DNA from: Mesorhizobium kowhaii
GTDB lineage: Bacteria > Pseudomonadota > Alphaproteobacteria > Rhizobiales > Rhizobiaceae
Direction: 5' to 3'
NCBI RefSeq assembly: GCF_003253745.1
Contig: NZ_MZXV01000013.1
Span: forward strand, 930,001-994,000
Length of the DNA stretch: 64,000 nucleotides
Shown: positions 1 to 7,907 of the stretch, piece after piece
Layout: each line of letters starts with the position of its first letter
How positions within the stretch are numbered: position 1 is the first letter of the stretch
Translations under genes and position numbers: made by a program
The notes under the pieces: generated by a model
Seen by the model: the letters and a program-made list of their open reading frames with translations, nothing else
The model's database searches: none
Told to the model about the DNA's origin: nothing

Positions 1-10
1 TCTTTAGGGG

Positions 11-141
11 AGTAGGCAGTAGGCAGTAGGCAGTAGGGAAGATGTAGACACAGCCTTACTGCCCGATTTCCGGTCAAAAAACGCTCCCTGCTTGCTGCCC
101 CTCATCGCTAATCGCCTACTGCCTACTGCCTATTCCCTACT
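11..141. repeat. Inverted clusters of a 7-bp repeat upstream of the kinase
   Basis: Four tandem copies of AGTAGGC (last one AGTAGGG) lie at 11-38. The same unit in the opposite orientation (GCCTACT, with variants) lies at 114-141, so the two clusters could pair as a long stem around a 75-bp loop. The element ends just before the ribosome binding site of the next gene. It looks like an intergenic repeat element, not a coding region. Whether it affects the kinase gene is unknown. Confidence 0.6.
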
Positions 142-162
142 GCCTGAACCGGAGGTTTCCCA

Positions 163-1764
163 ATGCCCCACTATCTCGGCATCGACGTCGGCACCGGCAG
201 CGCGCGGGCCGGGGTGTTCGACCAGGCGGGAAACCTGCTCGCTTCGGCCAAGCAGGACATCGAGGTCTGGCGCGAGGCCGGCGACATCGTCGAGCAGTCG
301 AGCAACGACATCTGGCGGGCGGTGTGCACTGCCACCCGCGCCGCCGTCGCTGAAGCCGGCATAGCGCCCGAGGCGATCGCCGGCATCGGCTTCGACGCCA
401 CCTGTTCGCTGGTGGTGCTGGGCGAGGGCGGCGTGCCGTTGCCGGTCGGCCCGTCCAACAATTCCGAACGCAACATCATCGTCTGGATGGATCACCGCGC
501 GGTCGAGCAGACGCGCCGCATCAACCGCAGCGGCGAGGCGGTGCTGACCTATGTCGGCGGCGTCATCTCGCCGGAGATGGAAACGCCGAAACTCCTGTGG
601 CTGGCGGAAAACATGCCCGCCACCTTCAACGCCGCCTGGCAGTTCCTGGACCTCGCCGATTTCCTGACCTGGCGAGCGACCGGCAGCCTTGCGCGCTCGG
701 TCTGCACGGTGACCTGCAAATGGACTTATCTCGCGCATGAGAGCCGCTGGGACGAGACCTATTTCCGCAAGATCGGCCTTGGCGCGCTGGCCGACGAGGC
801 GTTCGCGCGCATCGGCACCGAGATCGTGCCGGCGGGAGCATCGCTCGGCGGCGGGCTGATCGCGCAGGCGGCGGCGGACCTTGGCCTCGTCCCCGGCACC
901 GCGGTGGCGGCCGGGCTGATCGACGCGCATGCCGGTGGCGTCGGCACGGTCGGCGCGCGCGGCGATTTCGGCAGCGTTTTGTCGCGCATGGCCTATGTCT
1001 TGGGCACCTCGGCCTGCACCATGTCGTCGACCGCCCAACCGGCCTTCGTCGACGGTGTCTGGGGTCCGTATTTCTCGGCCATGGTGCCGGGCCTGTGGCT
1101 GAACGAGGGCGGCCAATCGGCGGCGGGTGCCGCCATCGATCATCTGGTGCGCATGCACCCGGCGGCAGGCGGAGCGGCGGCCAAGGCGCAGGCGGAGGGC
1201 CTCAGCCTCAGCGCCTGGCTGGCGCTGCAGGCGCAAAGCCGCAAGGGAGCCGCGGCCGCGCCGGCGCTGGTCGGCGATATCCATGTCGTGCCGGAATTCC
1301 TCGGCAACCGCGCGCCTTTCGCCGATCCGGATGCGCGTGCGCTGATTGCCGGGCTCGATCTCGACACCAGCCTCAACAGCCTCGTCGGGCTCTACGTTGC
1401 CGGGGTCTGCGGGCTGGGCTATGGCGCGCGTCAGATCGTGCGGGCCGAGCATGACAAGGGCATCTCGGTCGACACCATCGTCGTCAGCGGCGGCGCCGGG
1501 CAAAGCCCACTGGTGCGCCAGCTGCTTGCCGACACGACAGGTATGGTGGTGGTGGCGTCGACCTCGCCGGAGCCGGTGCTGCTCGGCTCGGCGATGCTGG
1601 GCGCCGTCGCCGCCGGGGCCTACAAGGATCTGGTGACGGCCATGGCCGGCATGTCGGAACTCGGCGAGGTCTATCATCCCGACGCTTCGCTGGCCGGCTG
1701 GCACGACAGGCGCTTCGCGGCGTTCGAGCTGCTGCAGCAGGCCGGCAAGGCGATCAGGGGCTGA
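163..1764 (+). CDS. FGGY-family pentulose (ribulose-type) kinase
   Basis: A 533-residue cytosolic kinase expected to phosphorylate a ketopentose such as D-ribulose with ATP. The N-terminus carries the FGGY phosphate-binding strand (GIDVGTGSARAGVFD, residues 5-19). The catalytic Asp is in the segment GLIDAHAGG near residue 250, and the C-terminal adenosine motif is VSGGAGQSPLVRQLL near residue 445. Length fits the AraB/pentulose kinase branch (about 520-550 aa). The ATG is preceded by GGAGG with 7-nt spacing. No transporter or dehydrogenase is adjacent, so the exact sugar cannot be read from context. The stop codon TGA coincides with the first bases of a RIME-like repeat end. The family call is firm; the substrate is inferred. 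Confidence 0.9.
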   Translation: MPHYLGIDVGTGSARAGVFDQAGNLLASAKQDIEVWREAGDIVEQSSNDIWRAVCTATRAAVAEAGIAPEAIAGIGFDATCSLVVLGEGGVPLPVGPSNNSERNIIVWMDHRAVEQTRRINRSGEAVLTYVGGVISPEMETPKLLWLAENMPATFNAAWQFLDLADFLTWRATGSLARSVCTVTCKWTYLAHESRWDETYFRKIGLGALADEAFARIGTEIVPAGASLGGGLIAQAAADLGLVPGTAVAAGLIDAHAGGVGTVGARGDFGSVLSRMAYVLGTSACTMSSTAQPAFVDGVWGPYFSAMVPGLWLNEGGQSAAGAAIDHLVRMHPAAGGAAAKAQAEGLSLSAWLALQAQSRKGAAAAPALVGDIHVVPEFLGNRAPFADPDARALIAGLDLDTSLNSLVGLYVAGVCGLGYGARQIVRAEHDKGISVDTIVVSGGAGQSPLVRQLLADTTGMVVVASTSPEPVLLGSAMLGAVAAGAYKDLVTAMAGMSELGEVYHPDASLAGWHDRRFAAFELLQQAGKAIRG

Positions 1765-1838
1765 GAGACTGTTTGGAAATTCTACTCTGAGCGGCAGTCC
1801 GAGTTGCAGCTCGGCACTTTCCTCGAGATGCGAGACCG
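1762..1838. repeat. RIME end fused to a relic copy of dinB sequence
   Basis: Bases 1762-1786 match the left end of the RIME-like element at 45096-45120. Immediately after, 1790-1838 is a 49-bp near-copy (two mismatches seen) of 2521-2569, which lies inside the 3' half of dinB. The relic carries no reading frame of its own. It looks like a mosaic scar from rearrangement involving the neighbouring polymerase gene. Confidence 0.75.
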
Positions 1839-1863
1839 CGCGCTGAGGCTGTTTGTCGTGGTC

Positions 1864-2205
1864 TCATTGAACAGACTGGATGAGCCATAGGAGAGCCAGA
1901 AGGTTGGCGAGCGAGGCGCAGGCCGGGCCGAAGGTTTTCATCCGATCATCGATGGTGGTGCCTATGACAGCATCTCCAGCCTGCACAAGGATCATTATCC
2001 AGGCGATGGCTTCAAGCCATTCCGTCGAACCTGTAAAAAATGGCACGACGCTTGCGACCACCAAAGCCACACTGCGTGCACAACCGTAAAATGCTATTGT
2101 CCGGGCGTTGCCGGTCTCGTTCATGGCTGCAGCCAAGGAGAAACCGAGACTGACAACCGCGCTGAGAGCTGTGACTGACGCGCAAACGATGAAGGCTGCG
2201 AACAT
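1864..2205 (-). CDS. Small integral membrane protein, DUF4267/DoxX-like
   Basis: A 113-residue protein that is almost entirely hydrophobic, with about four predicted membrane segments (roughly residues 1-25, 40-60, 67-83 and 93-112). The AGDAVIGTTIDD stretch near residue 77 followed by a final helix resembles small DUF4267/DUF4345-type membrane proteins; this family call is tentative. Local base composition is about 50% GC, well below the neighbouring kinase and dinB, and the gene sits between two copies of a 49-bp dinB-derived repeat. Both facts suggest it was inserted. The ribosome binding site is weak, so the start is uncertain. No function can be assigned. Confidence 0.6.
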   Translation of the reverse strand: MFAAFIVCASVTALSAVVSLGFSLAAAMNETGNARTIAFYGCARSVALVVASVVPFFTGSTEWLEAIAWIMILVQAGDAVIGTTIDDRMKTFGPACASLANLLALLWLIQSVQ

Positions 2206-2333
2206 CGGATTCCATGCCTTGTGTGGCCGCTACACCTTACTCGAATAGCCAGGGCGGAAATCAAGTCACTCTTTGCCGCCCCCGGTTATAACTTGCGCGG
2301 TCACATGCAGGACACGAATAGCTTCCGCTGCGC

Positions 2334-3581
2334 TTACAGCTCCTTCTGCGCCAATTCCCTGAATTCGTCAGGCACCGAGCGTGCCGCCTCCAGCGCCACC
2401 GTGCCGTAGCCGACCGCCTGCTTGCCGAAGCGCTCGCGGATCTTGTCAATGGCGCGGTCGGCGCCGAAGCGTGCCAGGCCTTTTCGCGTGCCGGGACGGC
2501 GCTTGTCGTCGGCGAGGCCGAGCGGCAGTTCGAGCTGCAGCTCGGCACTTTCCTCGAGATGCGAGACCGAGATCGCCAGCAGCGAGATCGTCTTCTCGTG
2601 CGGGTGGTCGGCAAGCGCGCCGCGCACCAGGTCGCCGGCGATCTCGGCCAGCGTCGTGGTCGCCGAGATCGGCTGGTCAAGCGTGATCGAGCGCGAAACA
2701 GTGCTGAGATCGGCAAAGCGCACGCGCACCGTCACCGTACGGCCAGGCCGCGCCTTGGCGCGCAGCCGGCTGGCGACGCGGTCGGCCAGGTGCAGCAAAG
2801 TGGGCACGATGACCCGCGCCACGGCGGGCTTCTGCCCAAGTGCCGATTGGGCCCCGGCCGAATGCGCCCGGCGCTTCGTCTCCAGCCTGCGCGGGTCGCG
2901 GTTCCATGACAGCGCCGACAGCTTCTCGCCGGCGGCGGGACCGAGCAGCCGGGTCAGCGCGCCGCTGTGCGTCCTGGCCAGCTGGCCGATGGTCTCGACG
3001 CCGATTTCGGCCAGCCGCGCCTTCGTCGCCGGGCCGACGCCCCACATCAGCCCGACCGGCAGGTCGTGCAGGAAGGCGAGTTCGGTGCCGGGGTCGACCA
3101 CCACCAGCCCGTCGGGCTTGGCGACCTGCGAGGCGATCTTGGCCAGATGCTTGGTGCGCGCCACGCCGATCGAGATCGGCAGGCCGAGCTCGGCCCGCAC
3201 GCGGCGGCGGATGGTCGTGGCGATCTCTCGCGGGGAGCCGAACAGATGCGTGCAGCCGGCGACATCGGCAAAGGCCTCGTCGATGGAAATGCGCTCGACC
3301 ACGGGCGTGAAATCGTCGAGCACTTTGATCGCCGCGTCGCCCAGTCGCTGGTAGTCGCCGAAATTGCCGCCGACGAAGATCAGCTGCGGGCAGAGCTCGC
3401 GTGCCTTGCGTCCCGGCATGCCGCCACGCACGCCGAAGGCGCGCGCTTCGTAGGAGGCGGCGAGCACCACGCCGCCGCCCACAGCAATCGGCTTGCCGCG
3501 CAGCGACGGATCGAGCAACTGCTCGACCGAGGCATAGAAGGCGTCGAGATCGGCATGCAGGATGGTGGCTGTCGTTTCCAT
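2334..3581 (-). CDS. dinB: DNA polymerase IV (Y-family translesion polymerase)
   Basis: A 415-residue error-prone polymerase that extends past DNA lesions. Near the N-terminus is the palm motif ILHADLDAFYASVEQ, followed by RISIDEAFADV, which supplies the catalytic Asp-Glu pair. Next come the thumb helix-hairpin-helix (LMWGVGPATKARLAEIG) and the little-finger domain (about 230-350). Length is slightly above the roughly 350 aa of E. coli DinB. The ATG at 3581 was chosen because a longer frame starting with TTG at 3620 would begin inside the promoter and LexA box described separately. A 49-bp piece of this gene is duplicated at 1790-1838. Regulation by the SOS response is strongly implied. Confidence 0.93.
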   Translation of the reverse strand: METTATILHADLDAFYASVEQLLDPSLRGKPIAVGGGVVLAASYEARAFGVRGGMPGRKARELCPQLIFVGGNFGDYQRLGDAAIKVLDDFTPVVERISIDEAFADVAGCTHLFGSPREIATTIRRRVRAELGLPISIGVARTKHLAKIASQVAKPDGLVVVDPGTELAFLHDLPVGLMWGVGPATKARLAEIGVETIGQLARTHSGALTRLLGPAAGEKLSALSWNRDPRRLETKRRAHSAGAQSALGQKPAVARVIVPTLLHLADRVASRLRAKARPGRTVTVRVRFADLSTVSRSITLDQPISATTTLAEIAGDLVRGALADHPHEKTISLLAISVSHLEESAELQLELPLGLADDKRRPGTRKGLARFGADRAIDKIRERFGKQAVGYGTVALEAARSVPDEFRELAQKEL

Positions 3582-3614
3582 CCCGACCGCACATCCGCAG
3601 TTGCTGATAGATCG

Positions 3615-3648
3615 GAACAAATAGAGAACAAAAGGGGATAATTGTCAA
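3615..3648 (-). promoter_or_regulatory. dinB promoter with overlapping LexA box
   Basis: On the minus strand TTGACA (3643-3648) and TCTATT (3620-3625) are separated by exactly 17 bp, a good sigma-70-type promoter. The direct repeat GAAC-N7-GAAC (3615-3629), the known alphaproteobacterial LexA site, covers the -10 element. Repression by LexA with release on DNA damage follows from this layout. The predicted transcript starts about 30 nt before the dinB ATG. Confidence 0.85.
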
Positions 3649-3662
3649 GCGCACGCGGCCGC

Positions 3663-4079
3663 CTAAACAATATGCTCCGCCCGCAACGCCGCCTTCATCT
3701 GTTCCAGCGCAGCCTCGCCACTGGCCGCCAGATCGTCGGCGATCCGGGCGAGCTTGTCGTCGGCCTTGCGGTGCTTGCTGCCCCAGGCGCCGAGTGTCGC
3801 CAGCACGGGCAAGAGGTCGATGCCGGCCTCGGTCAGCCGGTAGACCGTCTTCAGCCCATGCGTCGGGTCGTCGCTGCGGGTGAGGATGCCTTCGTCCTGC
3901 AGCGTCTGCAGCCGCTCGGCCAGCGTGCGCGAGGAGATGCCTTCGTCGGACTGCAGGAATTCCCGAAAATGCTTTTTCCCGGCGAAGATGAGGTCGCGGA
4001 TGATGAGCAGCGTCCAGCGGTCGCCGAGCAGTTCGAGCGACAGGTTGATCGGGCAGCCGGACTTTCCCTTGGTCGACAT
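3663..4079 (-). CDS. HxlR-family winged-helix transcriptional regulator
   Basis: A 138-residue regulator. The N-terminal CPINLSLELLGDRWTLLIIRDL is the HxlR signature, with a single Cys at residue 9 that could act as a redox or electrophile sensor. The winged helix (SRTLAERLQTLQDEGIL, then a beta-wing with YRLTEAG) fills residues 45-90. It is transcribed away from a RibD-domain reductase gene, and the 113-bp gap carries two copies of an 18-bp direct repeat that are the best operator candidates. It probably controls itself and the divergent reductase. The family is clear; the inducer is unknown. Confidence 0.9.
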   Translation of the reverse strand: MSTKGKSGCPINLSLELLGDRWTLLIIRDLIFAGKKHFREFLQSDEGISSRTLAERLQTLQDEGILTRSDDPTHGLKTVYRLTEAGIDLLPVLATLGAWGSKHRKADDKLARIADDLAASGEAALEQMKAALRAEHIV

Positions 4080-4085
4080 GTCTAT

Positions 4086-4157
4086 GGTTCCATTTTTAAA
4101 TCAGTTTACTATTGACACCATTCTCCGCATGCGTCAATTGGTTCCAAAAGTAAATCA
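4086..4157. promoter_or_regulatory. Direct-repeat operator candidate, HxlR/reductase intergenic region
   Basis: The pattern GGTTCCA-N4-TAAATCA occurs twice in the same orientation, at 4086-4103 and 4140-4157, in the gap between the divergent regulator and reductase genes. The 54-bp spacing is close to five helical turns, so both copies would face the same side of the DNA. TTGAC at 4112-4116 between them may be a -35 element for the rightward gene. Assignment to the HxlR protein is inference. Confidence 0.5.
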
Positions 4158-4192
4158 TTCGCCAGCCGCCGGACAAACCGAGGAGAATGACG

Positions 4193-4780
4193 ATGAAAAA
4201 GCTGATCCTGCAGATGCAGATGTCGGTCGACGGCTTTGTCGGCGCCAATGAGGACCATCACTGGCAGCTCTGGGAATGGGGCGACGACAGCGCCTGGGAC
4301 GACGAGCTGAAGCGGGACTTCAACGCAGTCTTCGCCAGCATCGACACCATCCTGCTCAGCCGCAAGATGGCCGAGGAGGGCTATCTCACCCATTGGGGCA
4401 ATGCGGCGAAGAAGTTTCCGCGCGATCCGTTCTACGCCTTTGCGCAGCGCATCGTCGAGGCGCAGAAGGTGATGCTGAGCGACAGGCTCAAAGCCTCGCG
4501 GTGGGAGCGCACCAGGGTCGCCAGCGGCAACCTGCCGCGCGAAGTCAACGCGCTGAAGGTCGGTGAGGGCGGCGACATGGCCGTCTTCGGCGGCGCCGGT
4601 TTTGCCTCCGCCCTGATCGCGGCCGGATTGGTCGACGAGTTCCAGCTGTTCGTCAACCCGGCGGTGCTGGGCGCGGGACGCCGGATCTTCGACCAGGGCG
4701 GTTTCAAGACCCTGCGGCTGCTCGGTTCGAAGGCCTATGCCTGCGGGATGGTGGTCAACCGCTACGCACCGGCGGGTTGA
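4193..4780 (+). CDS. RibD C-terminal-domain (dihydrofolate-reductase-fold) protein
   Basis: A 195-residue cytosolic protein of the DHFR-like fold shared by the RibD reductase domain and many stand-alone reductases. It starts with KLILQMQMSVDGFVG, the typical first strand. A nucleotide-binding GGAGFASALIAAGLVDEF segment near residue 140 is followed by the conserved region NPAVLGAGRRIF. It probably reduces a small heterocycle or carbonyl using NAD(P)H, but the substrate is unknown. ATG 4193 has AGGAG 7 nt upstream; an ATG two codons earlier is less well spaced. It is divergent from an HxlR regulator, a common pairing for this family. Confidence 0.85.
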   Translation: MKKLILQMQMSVDGFVGANEDHHWQLWEWGDDSAWDDELKRDFNAVFASIDTILLSRKMAEEGYLTHWGNAAKKFPRDPFYAFAQRIVEAQKVMLSDRLKASRWERTRVASGNLPREVNALKVGEGGDMAVFGGAGFASALIAAGLVDEFQLFVNPAVLGAGRRIFDQGGFKTLRLLGSKAYACGMVVNRYAPAG

Positions 4781-4909
4781 TCGGAAGCACGGGGAAGGCA
4801 TCGCATCGGAAAAATATCGTTTGGGTGGAATCCTTTGCCCGCGTCTCTTCGTCTTCAAGGTGCGGTCGCCGGCAGGGCGGCCGCATCAATCCTGAACGGA
4901 GGGAAGACC

Positions 4910-5791
4910 ATGATCCTGGTGACAGGCGCCACGGGCCTGAACGGCAAGGCGATCGTGCGCGAGTTCGCACGGCAGAAGCATGAGGTGAGGGCGCTGGTGC
5001 GGGATCCGGCCCGGGCATCGGCGGTGGGCCTCGACGCGCTTGCCGGTGTACGACTGGTCGAGGGCGACATGCGCCGGCCTGAAACGCTGGGCGCCGCACT
5101 TGACGGCATCGACCGGGTGCTGATGATTTCGACCGCCGCTGAGGACATGACGGAAACGCAGTGCCGCTTCATCGACGCCTGCAGGCAGGCTGGTGTTGCC
5201 CATGTGGTGAAGTTTTCCGGCGCGGAATCCAACATCGGCTATGACGCGACGAAATTCCGCTTCACGCGCATGCATGAGGAGATCGAGCGCTATCTGGAAG
5301 GGGCAGGCATGGCGTGGAAGCATCTGCGCCCCAGCCAGTTCATGCAGGTCTATCTGCGCGACGCGCCGACCATTGCCGCCGAGGGCGCCTTCACTCTCGC
5401 GCTCGGCGGCACCGAATTGTCGCCGGTCGATGTCGAGGACATCGCCAAGGTGGCCTTCCGGCTGCTGCGCGATGGCGGCCATGCAGGCGAGAGCCTCGAC
5501 ATGACCGGGCCCGAGGCGCTGACCATGAGCGATGTCGCGGCGCGGATATCGCAAGCGATCGGCAGACCGGTCCGCTATGTCGATGTGAGCCCTGAGGAGC
5601 GGCGGCGCAATCTACTGGCCAGCGGCATCTCGGCCAGCTTTGCCGATGCGCTGGACGAGCAACTGGCCGAGCGGCTGCGGCGGCCGAAATCGCGAGTGCA
5701 TCTGGCGACGCATGAGATGTTTGGCGTGCGCGCAACGCCGTTCGTCGAATTCGCCCGGCGTCATGCCGCGATGTTTGGCGGCGAGGATTAG
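4910..5791 (+). CDS. NmrA-family NAD(P)-binding protein (atypical SDR)
   Basis: A 293-residue protein with an N-terminal Rossmann motif VTGATGLNGKAIVREF (residues 4-19). Features typical of the NmrA/HSCARG or QOR2-type atypical short-chain dehydrogenases follow: RALVRDP, LVEGDMRRPETL, a VVKFSGAES strand, and HLRPSQFMQ near residue 145. The usual YxxxK catalytic pair is not evident, so it may be a redox sensor or a quinone/NADPH-binding enzyme. ATG 4910 has a strong GGAGGG site 5-9 nt upstream. It follows the reductase gene after 129 bp and could be read from the same region. Confidence 0.85.
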   Translation: MILVTGATGLNGKAIVREFARQKHEVRALVRDPARASAVGLDALAGVRLVEGDMRRPETLGAALDGIDRVLMISTAAEDMTETQCRFIDACRQAGVAHVVKFSGAESNIGYDATKFRFTRMHEEIERYLEGAGMAWKHLRPSQFMQVYLRDAPTIAAEGAFTLALGGTELSPVDVEDIAKVAFRLLRDGGHAGESLDMTGPEALTMSDVAARISQAIGRPVRYVDVSPEERRRNLLASGISASFADALDEQLAERLRRPKSRVHLATHEMFGVRATPFVEFARRHAAMFGGED

Positions 5792-5900
5792 CCGCGCCCG
5801 CGAAAAAAAGCATCCGCCGCCACGTATCCTTTCTGCCCGCCCGTTCGTCCTAGGCTTCGAAGGTCGCGCGGCCCGCGATCCGCAACCCCGGGAGACCGTC

Positions 5901-6842
5901 ATGGCGAGCATACAGAGCGAGGCAAACAGGAACCACTACGCGGCGATCGCCGCCAATGCCGGCAAGCTGACCAGCCCGCAAGCGATCATCGACTACAACG
6001 ACACGCATTGGACGGCGCTGACCGGCGAACCGGGCGGCGTCGACTATGTCGAGGTCGATGCCGGCGGCGTGCCGGCGATGTGGATCGTGCCGAAGGGCGC
6101 CGATGAGGAGCGGGTGCTGTTTTACGCCCATGGCGGCGGCTTCGTCGGCGGCTCGATCTACACGCACCGCAAGCTGGTCGGCCATCTGGCCAAGGCCGCC
6201 GGCTGCCGGGCGTTGCTCTACAACTATCCGTTGGCACATCAGGCCAAGCATCCGGCCCAGCTCAATGCGGCGATGACCGCCTGGACCTGGCTCACCGATC
6301 GGGGTTTCGACACCAGCCACATCGCGCTTGCCGGCGATTCCTGTGGTGCGATGCTGACCTATGGCGTGTTGCAGCGGCTGCGTGCCGAAGGGCGGCCATT
6401 GCCGGTCGCCACCCTGATCATCTCCGGCTGGTTCGACATGGCGCTGACCGGTGCCAGCTATGAGACCAACCGCGACAAGGATCCGGCTTTCGCCAAGGCT
6501 GCTGTTGACTGGCTGGTGACGAACTTCATTGGCGATGGCGACCGGCTCGCTCCGGAGGTCAGTGCGCTCTATGCCGACCTCCGTGGTTTTCCGCCTGTCT
6601 TCCTGCAGGCCGGCGCGGATGAAACGCTGGTCGACGAAAGCCGCATGTTCGCCGAGCGCGCCAGGCTGGCCGGCGTCGAGACGCGGCTCGACGTCTTTGA
6701 CGGCATGCTGCATTCCTTCCAGATGATGGCCGGCAAGGCGCCGGAAGCCGACGATGCGATCGGCCGCTTCGCCGCCTGGGTGCGGCCGAGACTGGGCTTG
6801 CCGGCCGTAAGCGACAAAGTTGCCGGCGACAGGGCGGCGTGA
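5901..6842 (+). CDS. Alpha/beta hydrolase, hormone-sensitive-lipase type esterase
   Basis: A 313-residue soluble esterase. The oxyanion-hole motif HGGGFVGGS lies near residue 78 and the nucleophile elbow GDSCG near residue 149, the signature of HSL/family IV esterases. The acid is probably the Asp in ADETLVDES and the base the His in GMLHSFQ. It should hydrolyse short-chain esters; no physiological substrate is indicated. ATG 5901 follows a GGGAG site. The gene is 109 bp after the NmrA-type gene and 88 bp before a sigma factor gene on the same strand. Confidence 0.88.
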   Translation: MASIQSEANRNHYAAIAANAGKLTSPQAIIDYNDTHWTALTGEPGGVDYVEVDAGGVPAMWIVPKGADEERVLFYAHGGGFVGGSIYTHRKLVGHLAKAAGCRALLYNYPLAHQAKHPAQLNAAMTAWTWLTDRGFDTSHIALAGDSCGAMLTYGVLQRLRAEGRPLPVATLIISGWFDMALTGASYETNRDKDPAFAKAAVDWLVTNFIGDGDRLAPEVSALYADLRGFPPVFLQAGADETLVDESRMFAERARLAGVETRLDVFDGMLHSFQMMAGKAPEADDAIGRFAAWVRPRLGLPAVSDKVAGDRAA

Positions 6843-6930
6843 GCATGCGCCGGCCGATCGTGTCGGGCTTCGTGCTTGTGGACGTGCAGCACTTGCGCAA
6901 TGTTGTGGTGACGCTGACCGATACGCCGCG

Positions 6931-7866
6931 ATGAACCAGCAGATCCGCAAATCCGTTGCACCGGCAAAAGGGATGCAGCCGGCCCTCGTCCCCGAAGGCC
7001 TGTTCGACCTGCGCTACGCAGCGTTCCTGGAGACGGTGTCGCATCTGCGCGTCAAGCTGCATCGGTACTGCGCGCGCATGACCGGCTCGGCCCTCGATGG
7101 CGAGGACATCATGCAGGAGGCGCTGTTCGAGGCCTATCGCAAGATCGAACGGCTCGACGATGCGCAGGCGCTGCGGCCCTGGCTGTTCCGCATCGCCCAC
7201 AATCGCTGCATCGACTTCATCCGCAACCGCCGCGCGCGGCAGCGGGCCGAGGCCGGCTATGCCGGCGACGACATCGTGCCGCCCGTCGAGCCCGCCGGTC
7301 CCGGCGCGGGCCGTGCCATCGAGCGGCTGGTCGTGCATCTGCCGCCGAAGGAGCGCGCCTGCGTGCTGCTCAAGGATGTCTTCGACCATTCGCTTGAAGA
7401 AATCGCCGATCTGGTCGGCTCGACCACCGGGGGCGTCAAATCGGCGCTCAACCGTGGCCGCGCCAAGCTCGCCGCCTTGCCGGCGCAGCCGGTCGCGGCA
7501 CCAGCACACGACCCCGAACTGGCGCGGCTGCTCGATCGCTATGTAGAGCTCTTCAATATCAGGGACTGGGACGGGGTGCGGACGCTGGCCAGCGCCGATG
7601 CGCGGTTGCGGGTCTCGGACTGCTACAACGGCCTGCTGTCGGCCTCACCCTATTTCGTCGAATATGAGCGCAGCGAGCTGCCCTGGCGCATGCGGCGCGG
7701 CGCGATCGGCGGGGAAATCGTGCTGGTCCTTGACAGGCTGTATGGCGACGCCTGGCGGCCGGCGTATCTGGTGCGGATCCATGCCGCCGACGGCGTCATC
7801 GACCATATCACCGACTACTATGCCTGCCCGTGGATCCTGGACATGGCATCCGTCGACGCTGGATGA
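6931..7866 (+). CDS. ECF-type sigma factor with C-terminal SnoaL-like domain
   Basis: A 311-residue sigma-70 family protein. Region 2 (about residues 25-95) includes YCARMTGSALDGEDIMQEALFEAYR and the RPWLFRIAHNRCIDFIRNRR helix. Region 4 (about 125-180) includes LPPKERACVLLKDVFDHSLEEIADLVGSTTGGVKSALNRGRAKL. The remaining 120 residues resemble a SnoaL-like (NTF2-fold) domain beginning at LLDRYVELFNIRDWDGVRTL. Sigma factors of this build usually lack a separate anti-sigma factor, and the C-terminal domain is thought to tune activity. No anti-sigma gene is adjacent. A paralogue lies at 27551-28408. ATG 6931 was preferred over a longer frame without family similarity. Confidence 0.87.
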   Translation: MNQQIRKSVAPAKGMQPALVPEGLFDLRYAAFLETVSHLRVKLHRYCARMTGSALDGEDIMQEALFEAYRKIERLDDAQALRPWLFRIAHNRCIDFIRNRRARQRAEAGYAGDDIVPPVEPAGPGAGRAIERLVVHLPPKERACVLLKDVFDHSLEEIADLVGSTTGGVKSALNRGRAKLAALPAQPVAAPAHDPELARLLDRYVELFNIRDWDGVRTLASADARLRVSDCYNGLLSASPYFVEYERSELPWRMRRGAIGGEIVLVLDRLYGDAWRPAYLVRIHAADGVIDHITDYYACPWILDMASVDAG

Positions 7867-7870
7867 AGTG

Positions 7871-7902
7871 CCTTCCCTTCTCCCACAAGGGGGAAGGGAA
7901 GG
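7871..7902. terminator. Convergent-gene hairpin, probable bidirectional terminator
   Basis: A 14-bp stem (CCTTCCCTTCTCCC paired with GGGGGAAGGGAAGG, one wobble) with the loop ACAA sits between the stops of the sigma factor (+) and the 2OG oxygenase (-). There is no long T-run on either side. It is either a terminator or a REP-type intergenic hairpin. Confidence 0.6.
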
Positions 7903-7907
7903 CGGCC

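Noticed and set aside
11..38. Possible CRISPR array in the tandem 7-bp repeats
   Set aside because: Units are only 7 bp with no spacers and no cas genes are nearby.
130..1704. 524-codon open frame on the minus strand opposite the pentulose kinase
   Set aside because: It mirrors the high-GC kinase gene, is rich in Arg/Ala/Gly low-complexity sequence and has no recognisable domain.
2422..3354. 310-codon plus-strand frame inside dinB
   Set aside because: It is antisense to the polymerase and made of Ser/Arg-rich sequence without motifs.
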